From positions 1 to 6,834 of the forward strand of contig JAQVEM010000071.1 of the NCBI GenBank assembly GCA_028697935.1: a stretch of 6,834 nucleotides of DNA. Direction: 5' to 3'. Shown here piece by piece: positions 1 through 5,806 of this stretch. The notes beneath the pieces were generated by a model. It searched no databases and was not told the origin of the DNA. It saw only the letters and a program-made list of their open reading frames with translations. This DNA is from Actinomycetota bacterium (lineage in GTDB: Bacteria > Actinomycetota > Humimicrobiia > Humimicrobiales > Humimicrobiaceae). Numbering within the stretch: position 1 is the first letter of the stretch; the number at the start of each line of letters is the position of its first letter. The translations under genes were made by a program, and so were the position numbers.

Positions 1-1165
1 TTAATTCCACTTCAGTAGCTGCTCCAACTTTTATTACTGCTACTCCGCCTGCAAGCTTTGCAAGCCTTTCCTGTAATTTTTCCTTATCAAAATCCGAATC
101 ACTCTGTTCTATTTCATTTTTAATCTGTTTAATTCTACCCTTTATAGCCTCCGGAGAGCCTTTCCCTTCAACAATTGTTGTATTCTCTTTATTTACTTTA
201 ACCTGTCTTGCCCTGCCAAGCATATCAAGGGTAACATTCTCAAGTTTTATACCGATCTCCTCACTAATTACCTGGCCGTCTGTCACTATTGCTATATCTT
301 CCAGCATAGCTTTTCTTCTATCACCGAAGCCTGGAGCCTTTACAGCAACAACATTAAGAGTACCTCTTAGTTTGTTAACAACTATAGTTGCCAGTGCTTC
401 ACCTTCCACATCCTCTGCAATTATTAGAAGAGGCTTACCGGATTTTTGTATCTTTTCAAGAACAGGAATCAGGTCTGCTACTGCAGCTATCTTCTGGTCT
501 GTGATCAAAATATATGGTTCATTAAGAACTGCTTCCATCCTTTCAGTATCAGTAACCATATATGGTGAAAGATATCCATTATCAAACTGTAATCCTTCAA
601 CCAGCTCTATTTCTATACCAAATTTATTTGATTCTTCTACAGTAATAACTCCATCTTTTCCTACTTTATCCATAGCATCAGCTATGGTATTGCCTATCTT
701 TTCATCAGCTGCCGATATGGCTGCAACTTCAGCTATTTTCTTTTTATCGGTAGCTATATCAATGCTCATCTTCCCGATCTCATTTACAGCTATATTAACT
801 GCTTCTTCAATTCCTTTCTTCAGCAGCAACGGGTTAGCTCCTGCTGCAACATTTTTCAAACCCTCTCTTACCATTGCCTGTGCAAGAAGTGTTGCAGTAG
901 TAGTACCATCTCCTGCTACATCGTTTGTTTTAGTAGCAACTTCCTTCAAAAGCTGAGCTCCTGCATTTTCAAAAGCATCCTCAACTTCAATCTCTCTTGC
1001 AATGGTAACTCCATCATTTGTTATAGTAGGAGCACCATACTTTTTATCAAGTACCACATTTCTGCCCTTGGGGCCAAGAGTAATTTTTATTGTATCGGCT
1101 ACTGTATTTACTCCCTTTTCAAGGGCTCTTCTTGCAATCTCATCATATTTAATTTCTTTAGCCAT
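1..1165 (-). CDS. groEL: Chaperonin GroEL (Hsp60), N-terminal 388 residues, cut by the left edge
   Basis: This is the large chaperonin subunit, which forms the cytoplasmic double-ring ATPase that folds proteins with GroES. The frame is open from the ATG at 1165 to the window edge. The protein begins MAKEIKYDEIARRAL. It carries TLGPKGRNVVLD (about residues 29-40), TNDGVTI with Asp51, and the nucleotide-binding GDGTTTA with Asp86. These aspartates match Asp52 and Asp87 of E. coli GroEL. Further on are the apical-domain GKPLLIIAEDVEGEAL and KAPGFGDRRKAMLEDIAI. The last residues visible are LAGGVAVIKVGAATEVEL, so the distal equatorial domain with the third catalytic Asp is off-window. The start has a strong GGAGGGAAAG ribosome binding site. 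The gene lies 44 nt after groES and must share its CIRCE-controlled promoter. The segments FGIEIELVEG and EIEQSDSDFD resemble actinobacterial GroEL more than Bacillus or Clostridium GroEL. Identification is near certain; the taxonomic reading is an inference. Confidence 0.98.
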   Translation of the reverse strand, partial: MAKEIKYDEIARRALEKGVNTVADTIKITLGPKGRNVVLDKKYGAPTITNDGVTIAREIEVEDAFENAGAQLLKEVATKTNDVAGDGTTTATLLAQAMVREGLKNVAAGANPLLLKKGIEEAVNIAVNEIGKMSIDIATDKKKIAEVAAISAADEKIGNTIADAMDKVGKDGVITVEESNKFGIEIELVEGLQFDNGYLSPYMVTDTERMEAVLNEPYILITDQKIAAVADLIPVLEKIQKSGKPLLIIAEDVEGEALATIVVNKLRGTLNVVAVKAPGFGDRRKAMLEDIAIVTDGQVISEEIGIKLENVTLDMLGRARQVKVNKENTTIVEGKGSPEAIKGRIKQIKNEIEQSDSDFDKEKLQERLAKLAGGVAVIKVGAATEVEL

Positions 1166-1209
1166 TATTTCTTTCCCTCCTTCTATAAATAAAAACTTTT
1201 ACTCTAGAA

Positions 1210-1497
1210 TCATTCTACAATCGCCAGAACATCACTTTCTCTGATAATTAGATGTTCTTCTCCATCAATTTTTACTTCTGTTCCTGAATACTTTGAATAA
1301 AGAACTACATCGCCAACTTTTACCTCCATAGGAATCCTGTTACCCTTTTCATCTCTTGCTCCTGGACCAGCTGCAATTACTTTACCTTCCTGGGGTTTTT
1401 CCTTTGCAGTATCCGGAAGAACTATTCCGCTTTTAGTTTTCTCCTCACTGGGATTGGGTTTAACCAGTAATCTGTCAGCAAGTGGTTTGTATCCCAT
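1210..1497 (-). CDS. groES: Co-chaperonin GroES (Hsp10)
   Basis: GroES is the heptameric lid that caps the GroEL cavity. At 95 aa it has the usual length. Visible family features are the N-terminal YKPLADRLLV strand, the mobile loop EEKTKSGIVLPDTAKEKP (residues about 18-35) whose hydrophobic Ile-Val-Leu contacts GroEL, the PQEGKVIAAGPG segment that follows, and the C-terminal YSKYSGTEVKIDGEE and DVLAIVE strands. The ATG at 1497 is preceded by AAAGGAGGAG at good spacing, so the start is secure. It is the first gene of the groES-groEL operon. The leader upstream carries a CIRCE operator and a sigma-A-type promoter, which implies heat induction through loss of HrcA repression. The hrcA gene itself is not in the window. 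Confidence 0.98.
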   Translation of the reverse strand: MGYKPLADRLLVKPNPSEEKTKSGIVLPDTAKEKPQEGKVIAAGPGARDEKGNRIPMEVKVGDVVLYSKYSGTEVKIDGEEHLIIRESDVLAIVE

Positions 1498-1524
1498 TTT
1501 CTCCTCCTTTTCAAAATAATTGTA

Positions 1525-1538
1525 TATTTACGTAAATA
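1525..1538. promoter_or_regulatory. Perfect 14-bp palindrome in the groES leader, possible second operator
   Basis: TATTTACGTAAATA is exactly self-complementary. It lies in the untranslated leader, 12 bp downstream of CIRCE (in the direction of transcription) and about 27 bp before the groES start codon. CIRCE does not account for it, and it does not match the actinobacterial HAIR (HspR) consensus. It could bind a second dimeric regulator or be a chance feature of AT-rich DNA. As an RNA hairpin it would be short, with almost no loop. The palindrome is seen directly; a function is a guess. Confidence 0.35.
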
Positions 1539-1550
1539 CATTTAATAAAA

Positions 1551-1577
1551 TTAGCACTCTCGTGTATAGACTGCTAA
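1551..1577 (-). promoter_or_regulatory. CIRCE element (HrcA operator) of the groES-groEL operon
   Basis: The site reads TTAGCACTC, a 9-nt spacer, then GACTGCTAA. It matches the consensus TTAGCACTC-N9-GAGTGCTAA at 17 of 18 arm positions, with one G-to-C change in the second arm. It begins about 8 bp downstream of the expected transcription start of the promoter at 1592-1620, a usual place for HrcA to block transcription. Confidence 0.95.
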
Positions 1578-1591
1578 CTTTTATAGATAAT

Positions 1592-1620
1592 ATTATAACA
1601 AAATCAAAAAATCAAGTAAA
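1592..1620 (-). promoter_or_regulatory. Sigma-A-type promoter of groES-groEL
   Basis: Read on the minus strand: TTTACT (-35, 1615-1620, 4 of 6 to TTGACA), a 17-bp spacer, then a perfect TATAAT (-10, 1592-1597). The predicted start near 1585 falls just before CIRCE and gives a leader of roughly 85-90 nt. The position relative to CIRCE and groES supports the call strongly. Confidence 0.8.
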
Positions 1621-1734
1621 AAATCTGAAAATGTGTTGTTATTAAGTGATATTTCTACTATTAATTTATTCCCGATAATCCGGGGGAAATAAGAATTACT
1701 TATAGAAGATTACCAGTGAAATTGCGGTGGGAAT

Positions 1735-1760
1735 AAAAAATGCCTGGATAAATATTTACC
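1735..1760 (-). terminator. Weak candidate terminator after tsaD
   Basis: A few bases past the tsaD stop, the minus-strand RNA could form a small AT-rich stem across 1746-1760 (GG-TAA against TTA-CC with one bulge). It is followed by AGGCA and a run of six T (1735-1740). The stem is short and poor in G and C, so this is only a possible intrinsic terminator. No stronger candidate is seen between tsaD and the groES promoter, where the 1621-1734 stretch holds no gene. Confidence 0.25.
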
Positions 1761-1763
1761 TGC

Positions 1764-2807
1764 CTAAATATCACTTTTTGAATAGACATCAATGTTAAGG
1801 TTGTTATATTTTCCTTCCATAAACCTGTAAAAACCAAGGCATGCAACCATTGCTGCATTATCCATACACAGGTGAAGGGGCGGGAAATATATTTTTAAAT
1901 TGTTTTCTCTCCCCTTTTTTATAAATTCCCTTCTGAGTTCACTATTGGCCGCAACACCTCCACTTACCAGAACATTTTCTACCCCATATTCCTTTGCAGC
2001 TCTAATTGTCTTTGATGTTAAAACATCAACTATTGATCGCTGAAAACTGGCAGCCAGGGAGGGAATATTTTCCTTTAAAAGAAGGTTTCTGTCCTTTTTT
2101 GTCTTATATATTAATGAAGTTTTAAGTCCACTAAAGCTAAAGTTAAAATCTCCGCTATCAATCATTGGGCGGGGCAAATCTATCAAACTCAGATTCCTTT
2201 TTCGTGATAATTTATCAATTATAGGACCTCCCGGATAACCCAGATTTAAATACCTTGCAACCTTATCATAAGCTTCACCGGCAGCATCATCCAGTGTATG
2301 ACCAATCTCTTTTATATTTTTTTCACTATCAACATAATAGAGACTCGTGTGCCCGCCTGAAACAATCAGCCCTATAAAATTACTGCTTATAGCTGGATTT
2401 TCGATCATGTTGGAATACAGGTGTGCTTCAAGATGATTTACAGCTATAAGCGGAATTCTTCTTGAATAGCTTATGGCTTTTGCCGCACCAACTCCAACCA
2501 GTAGTGAACCTATAAGGCCGGGTCTGTTTGTAACACTTACAGCATCTATCCTATTAAATCCAGTTCCGGCAGCTTCTACGGCTTCTTTTATAACTATACC
2601 TATCATTTCTATATGTTTCCTTGACGCAATCTCGGGAACAATGCCTCCGTATTTACTGTGAAACTCATCCTGACTGGAAATAATACTGGAAAGTACAGCT
2701 GTTCCATTCTTCACAACAGATGCACAGGTATCATCACAGGAAGTCTCAATTCCCAGTATATATATATCTTTTTTTACCAGACCTTTTACCAGATTACTCT
2801 CCTTCAT
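1764..2807 (-). CDS. tsaD: tRNA N6-adenosine threonylcarbamoyltransferase TsaD (Kae1/YgjD/Gcp family)
   Basis: TsaD transfers threonylcarbamoyl from threonylcarbamoyl-AMP (made by TsaC) to A37 of ANN-decoding tRNAs, working with TsaB and TsaE in the cytoplasm. The 347-aa product has the full ASKHA-fold motif set. These are GIETSCDDT (19-27), the metal-binding NHLEAH with His125 and His129, SGGHTSLYYV (150-159), DDAAGEAYDKVAR (173-185), GGPIIDKLS (193-201), FSFSGLKTSL (224-232), VSGGVAANSELR (281-292), and CMDNAAM with the third metal ligand Asp316. The start is uncertain. The ATG at 2807 adds about 16 residues (containing LVKG-LVKK) before the conserved core, and the only good Shine-Dalgarno-like AAGGAG lies inside codons 2-3. 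The gene follows tsaB after 98 nt, so it is probably co-transcribed. Function is essentially certain. Confidence 0.97.
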   Translation of the reverse strand: MKESNLVKGLVKKDIYILGIETSCDDTCASVVKNGTAVLSSIISSQDEFHSKYGGIVPEIASRKHIEMIGIVIKEAVEAAGTGFNRIDAVSVTNRPGLIGSLLVGVGAAKAISYSRRIPLIAVNHLEAHLYSNMIENPAISSNFIGLIVSGGHTSLYYVDSEKNIKEIGHTLDDAAGEAYDKVARYLNLGYPGGPIIDKLSRKRNLSLIDLPRPMIDSGDFNFSFSGLKTSLIYKTKKDRNLLLKENIPSLAASFQRSIVDVLTSKTIRAAKEYGVENVLVSGGVAANSELRREFIKKGRENNLKIYFPPLHLCMDNAAMVACLGFYRFMEGKYNNLNIDVYSKSDI

Positions 2808-2905
2808 CCATCCGATCGTCTATTAATCTGTTTATTTACCGCTCTATTTCTTCTGTTGCCCTGCTATTTGTCTATTTATTGCCAGACAGACATAAGCCCG
2901 GTTGC

Positions 2906-3760
2906 TTACCTTCCCCCAAATGGTATAAAATCCCTTACATATACCGGAACAATGTTTTTAGCCTCCGCCTTTTTCAGAGCATTATAATATGAGCATATGT
3001 TAATATATTCTGCATGTGGAAAGGCCGTTTTTTTATCCAGGGTAAAAATCTTCCCTTTTTTTACTATATCCGAAATAATGCGACCGTAACTTAAATAGCA
3101 GTTTCCGCCAATAAGAACCTCGGGGTTTAAATATTCAGCCGCGACACCCGGAATCTTAAAAGCTCCTCCACCGGTTAATTTACCCAGAAAATTTTCAAGA
3201 CTATCATGTCGCATTAAGAAGTTTTCACCTGTTTTCTTAATTGTGTAACGCACACGCTGCCCCGTGACTCTTGCAATATAACTATTTTTGCCTTCCGTCT
3301 CCTGGAGCCTCCCAACAGGAATAGGCTCTCTTGCAGTAACATTATAAAAAGCAAAATAAACTTCTTCTCTTTTTACATCTATACATGGCATTAATATTAC
3401 GGAAGAATTTTTACCCAGAGCTTTTGCAATAAAACCAGTGTTTCTTAAACCCATTCCAACTGCGATAGCATCAAGTGAATCTATTCCATAAGCCAGCTTA
3501 TTCTCAAGAAGAGATAGAATTTTTATAATGCTTATTCCTATTCTTGTTCCAGTAAAGTCGCCAGGTCCGGAGTTAACCCCAAAAACATCTATTTGCTCTA
3601 ATGTAAGTTTTGATTTTACCAGCACACGGTCCAGCATTCCCATTATACTAACCATGTGATTTGTGCTGTCATCTGCAGTTATTTCTGAAAGCAGCCTCTC
3701 ATTTCTACTGGCTGCTATGCTTAATCTTTTTGTGCTACTATCGATGCTTAAAGTATTCAT
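2906..3760 (-). CDS. tsaB: t6A biosynthesis protein TsaB (YeaZ)
   Basis: TsaB is the scaffold partner of TsaD in threonylcarbamoyladenosine synthesis; it dimerises with TsaD and allows TsaE to bind. Diagnostic features are the N-terminal TLSIDSSTKRLSIAAS strand pair, the signature SGPGDFTGTRIGIS (64-77, usually GPGSFTGxRIG), PCIDVKREEVYFAFY (125-139, the counterpart of DARMGEVY in E. coli), and the C-terminal VPVYVRDF (271-278, usually PxYLR). At 284 aa it is longer than E. coli TsaB (231 aa). The extra 35-40 residues lie between about 142 and 217. The ATG at 3760 overlaps the TGA of tsaE as ATGA, pointing to translational coupling; no strong ribosome binding site of its own is seen. Confidence 0.95.
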   Translation of the reverse strand: MNTLSIDSSTKRLSIAASRNERLLSEITADDSTNHMVSIMGMLDRVLVKSKLTLEQIDVFGVNSGPGDFTGTRIGISIIKILSLLENKLAYGIDSLDAIAVGMGLRNTGFIAKALGKNSSVILMPCIDVKREEVYFAFYNVTAREPIPVGRLQETEGKNSYIARVTGQRVRYTIKKTGENFLMRHDSLENFLGKLTGGGAFKIPGVAAEYLNPEVLIGGNCYLSYGRIISDIVKKGKIFTLDKKTAFPHAEYINICSYYNALKKAEAKNIVPVYVRDFIPFGGR

Positions 3761-4311
3761 GAATTATTAATTTTCTTTAATATCTTTTTAAATACCTGTA
3801 ATTTTAAATCCCAGTACCTGCTGGTACTTTTCATGATTATTCTCCTCTTTGTATCTTCATTTTTACTATCATTTTTATCATTACTCTTATCATTACTTTC
3901 ATTATTGCATTCGTTATCTATAAGATAACCAAGATCTATCTCAAGAAATTCTTTTTTTATAAGGTCTTTTATCCTGTCCCCCCATTCAATGCATATTATT
4001 GAATTTCCATCATAAAGATAATCTTCAAGACCAATTCCATCAAAATCTGCAATGTCCTCAAGCCTGTATAAATCTGCATGTATAAACTTTATGCGGCTGC
4101 CGGTTTTGTACTCATTAAGAAGGGTGAAACTCGGGCTCGAAAGGTTGTCTGATACACCAAGCCCTTCAGCCAGTCCTGAGATAAAGGTTGTTTTGCCTCC
4201 TCCAAGTTCACCGGTAAAAATTATAATATCCCCCCGCGATAAAACCCTTGAAAAAGATTTTGCAAGATTTCTTGTAAAAACAGGAGAATTTGAAATAATC
4301 TCAATTTGCAT
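3757..4311 (-). CDS. tsaE: t6A biosynthesis ATPase TsaE (YjeE)
   Basis: TsaE is the P-loop ATPase that binds the TsaB-TsaD complex and is needed for repeated cycles of t6A formation. The Walker A loop is GELGGGKTTF (34-43; the usual form is GDLGAGKTT). It is followed by SPSFTLLNEY (59-68), the family motif HADLYRLED (78-86) and IEWGDRI (108-114). At 184 aa it is somewhat longer than is typical. Between a beta strand ending near 132 and the RRIIMKSTSRYWDL strand (156-169) sits a polar Asn/Asp/Lys/Ser-rich insert (about 133-155), most of it encoded by a 12-bp tandem repeat. The start is 1 nt after the glycosylase stop, with only a weak AGGG upstream, and the end overlaps tsaB. Both indicate a single operon. 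Confidence 0.96.
   Translation of the reverse strand: MQIEIISNSPVFTRNLAKSFSRVLSRGDIIIFTGELGGGKTTFISGLAEGLGVSDNLSSPSFTLLNEYKTGSRIKFIHADLYRLEDIADFDGIGLEDYLYDGNSIICIEWGDRIKDLIKKEFLEIDLGYLIDNECNNESNDKSNDKNDSKNEDTKRRIIMKSTSRYWDLKLQVFKKILKKINNS
3853..3900 (-). repeat. Four tandem 12-bp repeats inside tsaE
   Basis: Read on the minus strand, this stretch is four degenerate 12-nt units in frame: GAAAGTAATGAT, AAGAGTAATGAT, AAAAATGATAGT and AAAAATGAAGAT. They encode ESND, KSND, KNDS and KNED (residues 138-153). The unit length is a multiple of three, so copy-number change would keep the frame. The encoded segment should be a disordered surface loop. Confidence 0.8.
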
Positions 4312-4312
4312 A

Positions 4313-4975
4313 TTAAAAAAGCCCTAACTGTTCATTTTTATTTTCTTTATATGTTTTTACTTCATTTTCCGGATTTAATGCTTCATTATTCACACAGCTT
4401 AGATCACCACCGGAATCGATCAAATTTTTTATTTTCTGAAAATCCTGTCTTAAAATATCCATTCTTGAAGGTGTATAAAGCGCTGCTGCAGGGTGGTTTA
4501 TTGGCATAATTATGCGGTTATCCATTTTATATACCCTGCCCCTGAGACCATTTATCCCCCTGTCAGTATTCAGAAGAAGCTGGGTTGAATATCTTCCCAT
4601 AGTGCATATTATTTTCGGATCAATTATTTTTATCTGCTCCATGAGGTAACCTTTACATATATTAACCTCATCCACTTTTGGATCTCTATTCCCAGGAGGC
4701 CGGCATTTTAACACATTTGCAATAAAAACCTCGCTCCTTTTATAACCTATGGAACCCAGAAGCTCATCAAGAAGCTTTCCAGCCTGCCCTACAAAAGGAA
4801 GGCCCTGGAGGTCTTCATTTTTACCGGGAGCTTCTCCAACAAGCATAATTTCAGCACAGGCACTTCCGCTTCCAAATACAAATTTTGTTCTACTCTTTGA
4901 AAGCTCGCACTTATCACAATCCTTTATTTTAAAGTATAATTCTTTTAATCTTTCTCTTTTATTCAACTCATCCAT
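4313..4975 (-). CDS. udg: Family-4 uracil-DNA glycosylase (4Fe-4S type) with C-terminal clamp-binding motif
   Basis: This enzyme removes uracil from DNA to start base excision repair. The family-4 features are complete. Four iron-sulfur cysteines are present: Cys20 and Cys23 (CDKC), Cys91 (KCRPPGNRDP) and Cys107. The uracil-binding motif A is GEAPGKNEDLQGLPFVG (47-63), and motif B is NHPAAAL (160-166). The catalytic core ends near residue 188. A polar, probably flexible tail follows and closes with QLGLF (216-220), which fits the bacterial beta-clamp-binding pentapeptide QL(S/D)LF. The ATG at 4975 is the only plausible start, but no clear Shine-Dalgarno sequence precedes it. The gene heads the operon with tsaE, tsaB and tsaD. 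It is not Ung (family 1), whose motifs are absent. Confidence 0.95.
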   Translation of the reverse strand: MDELNKRERLKELYFKIKDCDKCELSKSRTKFVFGSGSACAEIMLVGEAPGKNEDLQGLPFVGQAGKLLDELLGSIGYKRSEVFIANVLKCRPPGNRDPKVDEVNICKGYLMEQIKIIDPKIICTMGRYSTQLLLNTDRGINGLRGRVYKMDNRIIMPINHPAAALYTPSRMDILRQDFQKIKNLIDSGGDLSCVNNEALNPENEVKTYKENKNEQLGLF

Positions 4976-5082
4976 AACTTTTTAAAGCATACTAAAAACT
5001 AACTAATAAAGCTCACAATTTTTCAAATCTACCGGAGACTGCAGGAGCATACAAATTTTTAATTCACAATTACTTATAGCTT

Positions 5083-5112
5083 ATAATATTACATAAATAT
5101 TACATAGTTCAA
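5083..5112 (-). promoter_or_regulatory. Candidate promoter for the udg-tsaE-tsaB-tsaD operon
   Basis: Minus strand: TTGAAC (5107-5112, 4 of 6), an 18-bp spacer, then TATTAT (5083-5088, 5 of 6). This would give a leader of about 100 nt. A weaker alternative, TTGTGA-18-TAGTAT at 4989-5018, would start transcription only a few bases before the udg ATG and could explain the missing ribosome binding site. The region is very AT-rich, so chance matches are likely. Confidence 0.35.
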
Positions 5113-5139
5113 TATTTATATTTGATTTACATAGATTCA

Positions 5140-5168
5140 TTTACAAAAATCTTTAATTCTTCTATTAT
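5140..5168 (+). promoter_or_regulatory. Sigma-A-type promoter of the lipoprotein gene
   Basis: TTTACA (5140-5145, 5 of 6), a 17-bp spacer and TATTAT (5163-5168, 5 of 6) predict a start near 5175. That is about 25 nt before the AGGGGG ribosome binding site of the lipoprotein. It would leave essentially no leader before the ATG at 5177, which supports the downstream GTG start. Confidence 0.55.
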
Positions 5169-5212
5169 TAATTAGCATGAAAATAAAACAATTTTATATC
5201 AGGGGGATAGAT

Positions 5213-5623
5213 GTGAAAACTAAAGTTATAATTTTTTCTATTATCATGACAATTGTTTTCATGTCACTTGCCACAGGCTGCACTGGAGGTCCGGTTGAGA
5301 TCACCGATGTTGTTATGTGTAAAGATCTGGATAGCAATTATGGACCGGTTGACCCTACTACAGTTTTCCCTCTGGGGACTGACGTTATAAATGCATCAGT
5401 TAAAGTTAACAATATGTCAACAGAAGATAAAATAACTGTTAAATGGAATTATCTGGAAACCGGAAATGAACTTAACACTGCTGAATTTACAACCGAAGAA
5501 CCTGGTTCAGGATATGTTGGCTTCAGCTTGACTATCGAAGGAAATTTCCCTGCAGGTAGATATAACGCAGTAGTTTATCTCAATGGCGAGGAAGTTAAAA
5601 CTGTAGAATTCTCAGTTGAGTAA
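5213..5623 (+). CDS. Small secreted lipoprotein with an Ig-like beta domain, function unknown
   Basis: The product is about 136 aa from the GTG at 5213. That start is preferred over the ATG at 5177 because AGGGGG (5201-5206) sits 6 nt upstream of it. It also gives a compact signal peptide: MKTK, a hydrophobic stretch, then LATGC, whose Cys at residue 23 is the likely lipidated residue of a slightly unusual lipobox (A-T-G-C). The mature part has no catalytic motif. It has alternating strand-like segments ending in FPAGRYNAVVYLNGEEVKTV, a pattern seen in small Ig-like or beta-sandwich domains of uncharacterised bacterial lipoproteins. It is a lone gene, divergent from udg and convergent with the TadE-like gene, with its own promoter. 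Coding and secretion are well supported; function is unknown. Confidence 0.85.
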   Translation: MKTKVIIFSIIMTIVFMSLATGCTGGPVEITDVVMCKDLDSNYGPVDPTTVFPLGTDVINASVKVNNMSTEDKITVKWNYLETGNELNTAEFTTEEPGSGYVGFSLTIEGNFPAGRYNAVVYLNGEEVKTVEFSVE

Positions 5624-5732
5624 GATTAGAAATTTTAATTTTTACGTTGCACAAAGTTCCACTGTACTTAAACACTTATTATATATTTGATTAGAGTTAA
5701 CCATGGATGTCTATACTTCAATACTTTGCACG

Positions 5733-5748
5733 GTCAATCATGATTGAC
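5733..5748. repeat. Perfect 16-bp palindrome between convergent genes
   Basis: GTCAATCATGATTGAC is exactly self-complementary. It lies 110 bp past the lipoprotein stop and about 58 bp past the stop of the TadE-like gene on the other strand. No T-run follows on either strand, so it is not a standard intrinsic terminator. It may be a protein-binding site or part of a transcription-end structure; nothing in the sequence decides. Confidence 0.5.
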
Positions 5749-5764
5749 TTCTATAATAGGCCTT

Positions 5765-5799
5765 AAGCATAACTTCAAATGATTATAAGTTACTTGCTT
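5765..5799. terminator. Imperfect inverted repeat, possible bidirectional transcript-end hairpin
   Basis: The arms are AAGCATAACTT (5765-5775) and AAGTTA-CT-TGCTT (5787-5799). They form an 11-bp stem with a 2-nt bulge and an 11-nt loop. It begins 7 nt beyond the stop of the TadE-like gene and lies between two convergent genes, which suits a transcript-end hairpin for either direction. A clear T-run is missing on both strands, so intrinsic termination is not assured. Confidence 0.35.
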
Positions 5800-5806
5800 C
5801 TGCTAA

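Noticed and set aside
372..956. Long open plus-strand frame opposite groEL
   Set aside because: It is the antisense shadow of groEL: Ser/Ala/Ile-rich text with no motif, while the minus strand reads as highly conserved GroEL.
1668..1693. CCCG-ATAATC-CGGG hairpin downstream of tsaD
   Set aside because: Only four GC pairs before bulges, and no T-run on either strand, so it is not called as a terminator.
2658..2992. Two overlapping plus-strand frames near the tsaB-tsaD junction
   Set aside because: They run antisense to tsaD and tsaB, have no ribosome binding site, and no recognisable domain.
3853..3900. Short tandem repeats considered as a CRISPR-like array
   Set aside because: The units are 12 nt, contiguous without spacers, and in frame within tsaE, so this is a coding repeat.
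4306..4985. Plus-strand frames opposite udg
   Set aside because: They are antisense to a protein with all family-4 UDG cysteines and motifs, so they are shadows.
5703..5747. A 14-codon plus-strand ORF starting at an ATG between the convergent genes
   Set aside because: It has no ribosome binding site and its end is just the perfect palindrome; nothing supports translation.
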